From NCBI GenBank assembly GCA_001801515.1, contig MGXX01000023.1:3299-15941 (forward strand): a DNA stretch of 12,643 bases, in the 5' to 3' direction. The position numbers and the translations under genes are program-made. Positions 7,671 through 12,643 of this stretch are shown here, one piece after another (the first letter of the stretch is position 1; the number at the start of each line of letters is the position of its first letter). The notes beneath the pieces were generated by a model that saw only the letters and a program-made list of their open reading frames with translations, searched no databases and was not told where the DNA came from. The DNA is from Gammaproteobacteria bacterium RIFCSPHIGHO2_12_FULL_38_11 (GTDB lineage: Bacteria; Pseudomonadota; Gammaproteobacteria; Coxiellales; Coxiellaceae).

Positions 7671-9113
7671 TTAATGCGACGACGTCTTTTTAAAGGGGGT
7701 GGCTGTTACTCCATTCTGATGAAGTTGCTGCACAGCCTGTATAAATTTTTCGAAACTCGCTGTTTTTCTCCAATTCAGGTTTCCATAAACTCGAAACATC
7801 GCTGACTTCCCAAAAGGAAAAATGCGCGACGGGCCGGAGGATAGGCGTCCATATATATCTATACAAGAATCAACACCTAAACGAGAAAGAACCACATGAG
7901 AACGAACATCCAAACTTGGAAGAATTTTGTTCGGAAATGGGGAGGTGCAGTTAGCCCCCTGCCTCATATTCACGCACAAAAATGAAGGCGAAGGTGCAGC
8001 GACTTCCCCGCAAACAAGATTATAGACACCCTGCGCGTTATGCTGCAACCAACAAGCAGAAGATAATTTTTGCACCAGACCAATTGCTTTTTGTGATATT
8101 AAGCACTCTAAATTATTTGCCTTAAAAAAAGGCAGGTTCTCATAAATCTCAACCAAGCACTGTAAAATATAAGCGTTATGCACGGGATTAGCCTTAACAT
8201 ATTGACTCAAATTGATATTAAAACGATCCAGTGCGTCCTGCATTGAAGATGTCACGCAGGGAACACAATCAGGTGACTCAGGTCGAAATTCTCTTTCGAG
8301 CTCACCGCATAGTTCTTGGGCTTTAGCAATCTGTTTTTTAATAAGGTCGCCGTAATTACGAACACCATAATCATCAAACACTTTTTGACATTGTAAAAAT
8401 ACCTCTTTTGGATCCATTTTATTTTTAAGAAATTCAAACATTTTTTCATCATGACTGTAGAACGCCATTTGTAAGGCTGTACCAGTGCGTTTAATGCCAA
8501 GGTGTTCGATTACTGCCGTCCCCGAAGTTGATAGCATGACTCTTATTGTAGCGTCATCCTCGCCATCAAGGATTTGTTCTACCGCAGCTCGGTCGACATT
8601 CAGTGTGGCGTCTAAAAGGCAGGCGATTACAAACCATCTTTGATAATTTTTAGCAAAAAGGTTTGTTGAAATGCGAACGCTCGATTCAACCTTACGAAGT
8701 GGAATCGCTAGTTTCTCTAGTCGTTCTTGATGATTTTTTGGGATTTGAAAGTGCTCTGAAGCCATCATAGGTATGAATAATTGAAATGCATTTTCATCAA
8801 GCAGCCAACTTAAAGCCAGTGTCCAGATATCGTAATTCATACAAGTATTTCTGAATGCACCGTATTCCCACTTAAGTCCTGGCATTGTTTTTGTGGTCTC
8901 ATCTGAACTAGCAATCAGTTTTTCTAAGGGCATGTGCCGTAAAAGCATGGAAAAAATAACCAATGCACCAAAATCAACTAAATTGGATTCGCCAAAAGGC
9001 GATGATCTCACAACCGAGCGACCAGGTTCTCCCGTAGCTGATATTTGTACTACAAGTTGCATCTCAGGGTAAGAGTGTGTTGTTGGATTTGTTGTTGCAA
9101 CGGCTCGACTCAT
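7671..9113 (-). CDS. Effector-like protein with weak F-box-like and ankyrin-like segments
   Basis: This 480-residue protein has no family I can name with certainty. Residues about 45-100 (LVIFSMLLRHMPLEKLIASS, then NYDIWTLALSWLL) recall an F-box helix set followed by the D.LW motif often found after it. Residues about 206-232 (KRTGTALQMAFYSHDEKMFEFLK) read like one ankyrin-type helix-turn-helix. The C-terminal half is Cys-rich and unassigned. No signal peptide or membrane segment is evident. Two ATG codons are adjacent; the second (9113) is chosen because the strong AAGGAGGT ribosome-binding site ends four bases before it and only one base before the first (9116). F-box plus ankyrin architecture is known in Legionella effectors such as AnkB, which hijack host ubiquitination. 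Here it is a low-confidence hint. The upstream PmrA-like box supports an effector role. Confidence 0.75.
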   Translation of the reverse strand: MSRAVATTNPTTHSYPEMQLVVQISATGEPGRSVVRSSPFGESNLVDFGALVIFSMLLRHMPLEKLIASSDETTKTMPGLKWEYGAFRNTCMNYDIWTLALSWLLDENAFQLFIPMMASEHFQIPKNHQERLEKLAIPLRKVESSVRISTNLFAKNYQRWFVIACLLDATLNVDRAAVEQILDGEDDATIRVMLSTSGTAVIEHLGIKRTGTALQMAFYSHDEKMFEFLKNKMDPKEVFLQCQKVFDDYGVRNYGDLIKKQIAKAQELCGELEREFRPESPDCVPCVTSSMQDALDRFNINLSQYVKANPVHNAYILQCLVEIYENLPFFKANNLECLISQKAIGLVQKLSSACWLQHNAQGVYNLVCGEVAAPSPSFLCVNMRQGANCTSPFPNKILPSLDVRSHVVLSRLGVDSCIDIYGRLSSGPSRIFPFGKSAMFRVYGNLNWRKTASFEKFIQAVQQLHQNGVTATPFKKTSSH

Positions 9114-9147
9114 CATTACCTCCTTAACGCTAAACTTTATAAAAATC

Positions 9148-9181
9148 AGTATATTAAGATAGATCTTAAGTAAAACTTAAA
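9148..9181 (-). promoter_or_regulatory. PmrA-like box and -10 for the 480-aa gene
   Basis: On the minus strand TTTAAG-N5-CTTAAG (9181 to 9165) fully matches the PmrA-box pattern YTTAAK-N5-YTTAAK. After 11 bases comes TATACT (9153-9148), a 5/6 match to the -10. A third half-site, CTTAAT (9158-9153), lies 12 bases downstream of the second. No sigma70 -35 is present, as expected for a response-regulator-activated promoter whose box covers that position. Transcription would start near 9141, about 28 bases before the ATG at 9113, leaving room for the ribosome-binding site. The overlapping palindrome TTAAGAT-AG-ATCTTAA (9154-9169) could also be a separate operator. Confidence 0.6.
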
Positions 9182-9215
9182 CTCGGATGGTAATTTTTAC
9201 AGCAAAAAAATCGAG

Positions 9216-9248
9216 TTTAAGATTCATTTAATAGAAATATGAGATAAT
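9216..9248 (+). promoter_or_regulatory. PmrA-like box and -10 for the glycosyltransferase-like gene
   Basis: On the plus strand TTTAAG-ATTCA-TTTAAT (9216-9232) fully matches YTTAAK-N5-YTTAAK. Ten bases later GATAAT (9243-9248) matches the -10 consensus at five of six positions. Box-to--10 geometry (10 bases) is almost the same as on the opposite strand (11 bases). The predicted start near 9255 gives a leader of about 55 bases to the ATG at 9310. The half-site also forms the right arm of a 10-bp inverted repeat with the other box (9176-9185 and 9212-9221, CTTAAACTCG/CGAGTTTAAG), so the two sites are symmetric about a 26-base centre. Confidence 0.6.
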
Positions 9249-9309
9249 ACTATATCCATAGTTGAAATCACAGTGAATTTACCCAAGGGACGTATAAATA
9301 AAGGTGATT

Positions 9310-10884
9310 ATGTCACGTCATAATGAGAAAGAAGCAGCGCCGTTAGTAAGCACCATTTGGGTTGGCCCACCAGCAACAGGTGACAAACTGTTGATGGATA
9401 TAATGGGTCCTTTATTGCTGTGTCCCAAAAATACCTATAATCATTATATCTATTGGTGTCTTGAAGCACACTTTGATCACTATCGTAATGTATTTTTTGG
9501 AATTAATATTCAAGTTTGCAGTATCGAAACTTACTTAGAAGAGCAACTTAATTCTAGTGATGCATTTATTAGCGACATAACATCAAGAATAATTGCTTTG
9601 ATAAAGCGATTACTTTCGCCCACTCGTTCACATATCAGAGATTGCGTGACAATTGTCGATGCTTTTAAATTATATGTTTTATATGTGCTTGGTGATTTTG
9701 TACTAGATACCAATGTCATTCCTCAGGATTTTATTGAAACAATTGCATTAAAGAGCAATCCCAAGGAATCATTTTGTATGCCCTGTTTTAATGACAAAGT
9801 GGATGTATGGATGTTAAAGGCTACACCACTGTCTGAACGCGCAAAACAGGCTTTAATTATTTGTGTGGGCCTTATTGAAGAAATTGAACGAGATGAAATA
9901 CCTTATTCCAAAAAATACATGGAGAGAATTTCATGTGTCATTATGCATTCTGTTACACTGAGAAGCTTAAACGAAACTAAAAAAAAGCAATATCCCTGCT
10001 GGACCTGGAATGCAACTAAAATTTCCTATATTGTGAAAATAAATTCTGCATTGTTTCCGCTGCAAAAGTACTACGCTAATTCACATTATGATCCATCAGT
10101 ACGAAAATTTCGCAGCTGTTTTGAAACAGCAAAGTTTGACAAGCATATTGGATTGCTTCACTTATTTTACAAAGAAATAACTTATTTTTTGCCTCAAGAC
10201 GATCTACATGGGTGGCATGAAATTTTACCAGAACTGAAAAGCATATTGTTAGAGAATAAAAGTAACAAAGTGACGCGACAGCGATTTTTTGATGTTTGGC
10301 ATTTATCTTTAAGAGATAAGCCTAAAAATAAACTTGAAAAAATATTAAATGAATTGGAAAAAAACAAGAACGAAGCTTGTATTTTATATTGGGAACGCAT
10401 AAAAAACTATTTTCTTTCAGACAATCCCGGTTATTTAAATAAATCTACTGATTATCAAGATGCATTTAAATGTGCCTTTGTTTTGTTTTTTCACGAATTA
10501 TTGAAACCACATGTTTATAATTCACTTATTGATAAAAGTAATTTAATAATAAAGGGGTTGCTTTCTGAGCGCAATTTCTCACTGCCGTCTGATGGAAAAA
10601 ATCCTTGTGTGATTATTGATGTAATGCCAAAAGCGGGATCAGACAGTAATCTGAGCATAATAGCTTTTCACAGAAAAAAAATTGCTGAATACGAACTAAA
10701 AAGAAAGATTGAAATAAATGAAAAGGAAGATAAAATAAAATTTCTTTTAACGCAGTTAGTATTTACACCTGAACAATATGATAAATTACTGCGGGTTGCT
10801 ATTGAAAATGAAAAAACCGAATTAGCTGAAAATATTTTCAATGCTGCATCCGCATCAAAACAGCTTTTTTTTCGGAGCCAATAA
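9310..10884 (+). CDS. TcdB-like GT-A glycosyltransferase, DTN in place of DXD
   Basis: This is a 524-residue candidate cytotoxic or effector glycosyltransferase. The N-terminus carries STIWVGPP (residues 14-21), the position of the IWIGG-type Trp motif that stacks on the sugar nucleotide. Residues 110-138 (RDCVTIVDAFKLYVLYVLGD, then FVLDTNVIP) align without gaps on my recalled TcdB sequence around ASDILR..GGMYLDVDMLP. In that alignment Asp117 matches D270, Lys120 matches R273, Asp133 matches D286 and Asn135 matches D288. A family-typical VDVWMLKA follows at 165-171. The second Asp of DXD, a metal ligand in TcdB, is therefore Asn, and the Arg is Lys; activity may be altered or lost. The C-terminal ~300 residues are helical and unassigned. 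ATG 9310 is preferred over GTG 9304, which overlaps the AAGG ribosome-binding site (9301-9304). It diverges from the 480-aa gene and shares its PmrA-like control region. Confidence 0.7.
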   Translation: MSRHNEKEAAPLVSTIWVGPPATGDKLLMDIMGPLLLCPKNTYNHYIYWCLEAHFDHYRNVFFGINIQVCSIETYLEEQLNSSDAFISDITSRIIALIKRLLSPTRSHIRDCVTIVDAFKLYVLYVLGDFVLDTNVIPQDFIETIALKSNPKESFCMPCFNDKVDVWMLKATPLSERAKQALIICVGLIEEIERDEIPYSKKYMERISCVIMHSVTLRSLNETKKKQYPCWTWNATKISYIVKINSALFPLQKYYANSHYDPSVRKFRSCFETAKFDKHIGLLHLFYKEITYFLPQDDLHGWHEILPELKSILLENKSNKVTRQRFFDVWHLSLRDKPKNKLEKILNELEKNKNEACILYWERIKNYFLSDNPGYLNKSTDYQDAFKCAFVLFFHELLKPHVYNSLIDKSNLIIKGLLSERNFSLPSDGKNPCVIIDVMPKAGSDSNLSIIAFHRKKIAEYELKRKIEINEKEDKIKFLLTQLVFTPEQYDKLLRVAIENEKTELAENIFNAASASKQLFFRSQ

Positions 10885-10901
10885 GGACCCCCCCATCTAA
10901 C

Positions 10902-10924
10902 AGCATGTTTAAACAACATCTGCT
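10902..10924 (+). other. Hairpin between the glycosyltransferase-like and hydrolase genes
   Basis: AGCATGTT (10902-10909) pairs with AACA plus TGCT (10915-10918 and 10921-10924), with a 2-base bulge and a TAAAC loop. No T-run follows, so it is a poor intrinsic terminator. TATAGT (10924-10929), just after the stem, could instead be a -10 for the hydrolase gene, although no good -35 is visible. Confidence 0.3.
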
Positions 10925-10948
10925 ATAGTCACCTATAAGGAGCCAGTC

Positions 10949-11866
10949 ATGACAACCTACAATCACAAATCAACCTGCACTCAAAAAGTAACCATCCCCG
11001 AGCGCACATCAGCGCCTGAAACACAGTTACACGTGAAAATTGTCACTCAAAATAAAAACGAAATGGGTTCACGCCCTGTTATTTTTATTTTACCCGGCGG
11101 CCCTGGGCTCGATCATTCCACCTATCAATCCTACAACTGCTTGCTGGATGTTGCAGATATTGTATTTCATGATCCACGTGGTTGCGGTCAAAGCGAGAAA
11201 GGCGATCCATCAACCTACTCAATGGAGAACTATGTTGATGATGTCGATATATTACGACAATCACTTAATTTAAAAAACATTATTCCATTGGGCAAATCAT
11301 ACGGTAGCGTTTGCGCAATGGCCTATGCATTACGCTATAAAAATTCGATTGCCAAATTAATACTGTCTGCGGGCGCGCCAAGCTATCGTTCACTCGAAAC
11401 CGCAAAACAAAATTTATTGAAATTAGGCACGCCAAAACAAATCAATATTTTTGAAAAAGTATGGAACGGCAGCTTTAAAAGTCACAAGGAATTATCTGAA
11501 TTTTATGCTATTACCGCGCCACTTTATTCAAATCACATAAAAACACGATTGGAAGCCTACGCGTTAACCTATTTTTCTAAAAATTTTAGTTACGATGCCA
11601 TGAACTGGGGATTCACAAAATTCTTACCCCATTTTGATTTCGAACCTGAACTTCACTTAATTGAACACAATACATTAATTCTTGCAGGTGAAGATGACTG
11701 GATAAACGATATTAAACATATTAAATTAATGGCTGAAAAAATCCCAAACAACACCCTTAAAATTTTTTCAGATGCAGGGCACGCAATAGAGTCCGACATC
11801 GGGAAACCGTATTTTGAAGAAATACGTAAATTTATAATAAACGCAGAAGCGTTAAAGGTTATATAA
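10949..11866 (+). CDS. Alpha/beta hydrolase, prolyl iminopeptidase-like (peptidase S33)
   Basis: The 305-residue protein has the layout of the S33 prolyl iminopeptidase family, which removes N-terminal proline from small peptides; a different ester or amide substrate is possible. PGGPG (49-53) sits at the oxyanion-hole HGGPG motif with Pro replacing His. DPRGCGQS (75-82) is the typical next loop. GKSYG (115-119) is the nucleophile elbow with Ser117. GEDDW (247-251) gives the catalytic Asp (249 or 250), and DAGHAIE (275-281) gives His278. The triad is therefore complete and the length is normal for the family. No signal peptide is evident, so it is probably cytoplasmic. The ATG is preceded by AAGGAG (10937-10942) with six-base spacing. 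It ends 15 bases from a convergent gene. Confidence 0.9.
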   Translation: MTTYNHKSTCTQKVTIPERTSAPETQLHVKIVTQNKNEMGSRPVIFILPGGPGLDHSTYQSYNCLLDVADIVFHDPRGCGQSEKGDPSTYSMENYVDDVDILRQSLNLKNIIPLGKSYGSVCAMAYALRYKNSIAKLILSAGAPSYRSLETAKQNLLKLGTPKQINIFEKVWNGSFKSHKELSEFYAITAPLYSNHIKTRLEAYALTYFSKNFSYDAMNWGFTKFLPHFDFEPELHLIEHNTLILAGEDDWINDIKHIKLMAEKIPNNTLKIFSDAGHAIESDIGKPYFEEIRKFIINAEALKVI

Positions 11867-11881
11867 CAATAAACCATCGCG

Positions 11882-12643
11882 TCACGTAACCGGAGGGATT
11901 GGGTGACAACTCAACATATGAATATTAATTCCTTTAATTGTCTCACTACTTAAGCAGTTTTTTAAATATTCAGATAGCAACACTTCAACCACTTGCTTTT
12001 TCTCAGATGACGCATGACGAAAAAACAATTCATTTTTACGGCGAATTGCAAAACCCAAATGCGAGACATGTAAATTGGTGCCTATTTTTTCTTTTAAATT
12101 CCAATTGGGCCTAACAATTTCAATAATAGCGGCATGAGGAATTTTATCGAAAACATCAAACAAGCTTGTCAGCGGCAAATACGGAACACGCGTCCATTCT
12201 TTTTTTACTTTTTTTGAAATTTCTTTTAATTTCTCAAGGCGTTTTTTCATTTCATTTGCTAAAAGAGGTTTTAATAATTTAATGTCTTTTTCAGATCGAT
12301 GTAGAAACCAATTCGGCCGATCTATTTCACCCTCTGCATATGCAACATCAGCAATCGATGCTGTAATATCCGTCACTATTTTATTTTTTTGATTCTGCAG
12401 GTTCCAATCAACACTCATAAAATGAAAACGATTTTCATATTTTGCGATACTATCGTAATAATTAATTTGTAATAATTTTTTGACAAATTCAGTTTTATTG
12501 CGCGATAACGATAATGCCAGCACATTATTCACATAAGTCAAACAATCAAATACATCAAAACGCCATAACGGCGATTGATCAAATTCACCAAGCTCACCCT
12601 CACCCTGCGCACCACCCAAATAAGGCATCCCAAGAAATTGCCG
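11882..12643 (-). CDS. DUF1460 family protein, N-terminus cut by window edge
   Basis: The visible 253 residues match the DUF1460 (N-acetylmuramoyl-L-alanine amidase-like) family, thought to be papain/NlpC-like cell-wall peptidases. The family's FLGxPYxxG motif appears as FLGMPYLGG, and the frame is open through the right edge. The ATG at 12628 lies inside this motif and is not the true start; the missing part should hold the N-terminus and any export signal. FDVFDCLTYV carries the candidate nucleophile Cys (codon 12542-12544). ENRFHFMSVDW holds a conserved His followed by DW, and HVSHLGFAI plus FFRHAS supply further His residues near the C-terminus. A Lys-rich helical segment in the middle (near EMKKRLEKLKEISKK) may be lineage-specific. 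It converges on the hydrolase gene with a 15-bp gap and no clear terminator. A periplasmic or outer-membrane location is inferred from the family. Confidence 0.85.
   Translation of the reverse strand, partial: RQFLGMPYLGGAQGEGELGEFDQSPLWRFDVFDCLTYVNNVLALSLSRNKTEFVKKLLQINYYDSIAKYENRFHFMSVDWNLQNQKNKIVTDITASIADVAYAEGEIDRPNWFLHRSEKDIKLLKPLLANEMKKRLEKLKEISKKVKKEWTRVPYLPLTSLFDVFDKIPHAAIIEIVRPNWNLKEKIGTNLHVSHLGFAIRRKNELFFRHASSEKKQVVEVLLSEYLKNCLSSETIKGINIHMLSCHPIPPVT

Noticed and set aside
9304..9309. GTG at 9304 as start of the glycosyltransferase-like gene
   Set aside because: The GTG overlaps the AAGG sequence that serves as ribosome-binding site for ATG 9310, and it adds only two residues.
10885..10948. 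Intrinsic terminator after the glycosyltransferase-like gene
   Set aside because: The hairpin at 10902-10924 has a bulge, a low-GC stem and no T-run.
12626..12628. ATG at 12628 as the start of the DUF1460 gene
   Set aside because: The open frame continues to the window edge and the conserved FLGxPY motif spans this Met, so the gene is cut by the window.
1..12643. CRISPR array, tRNA, rRNA, integrase or transposase gene
   Set aside because: I saw no regularly spaced repeats, no cloverleaf or rRNA-like sequence, and no recombinase motifs in the large open frames.

Overview
The window looks like a chromosomal segment of an AT-rich gammaproteobacterium, probably a host-associated or intracellular member of the Legionellales (Coxiella/Legionella/Berkiella-like). 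Three things point there, all as inference: the ribosomal proteins are gammaproteobacterial in type, with an S7 enlarged by an internal insertion; several large Lys/Glu-rich proteins look like secreted effectors; and the divergent pair at 7.7-10.9 kb has two sites matching the PmrA box, the regulator of effector and type IVB secretion genes in Legionella and Coxiella. No secretion-system gene is visible.

Layout. 1-1074 (minus strand): start of the str operon, with a sigma70-type promoter, rpsL (S12) and rpsG (S7, cut by the left edge). 1249-7276 (plus strand): two very large genes of unknown function, 805 and 1042 codons. The second has a short pentapeptide-like segment, a 54-bp tandem duplication and a structured upstream region; an 84-codon reading frame continues it in phase just past its TGA stop. 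7277-7670: a gene-free stretch dominated by a 240-bp MITE-like element with 48-bp terminal inverted repeats, lying between convergent genes. 7671-10884: a divergent pair. The minus gene (480 aa) has weak F-box-like and ankyrin-like segments. The plus gene (524 aa) has the motif layout of the clostridial-toxin (TcdB-like) GT-A glycosyltransferases, with DTN in place of DXD. 10949-11866: a prolyl-iminopeptidase-type alpha/beta hydrolase. 11882-12643 (minus strand): a DUF1460 family protein cut by the right edge.

How it fits together. Housekeeping translation genes at the left border what looks like an accessory block. In many gammaproteobacteria rpoC lies directly upstream of rpsL; here that place is taken by divergent, effector-like genes. 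The best functional hypothesis is that the 480-aa and 524-aa proteins are co-regulated host-directed effectors controlled by a PmrA-like response regulator. The two large upstream proteins may also be effectors, but nothing seen in their sequence shows a biochemical activity.
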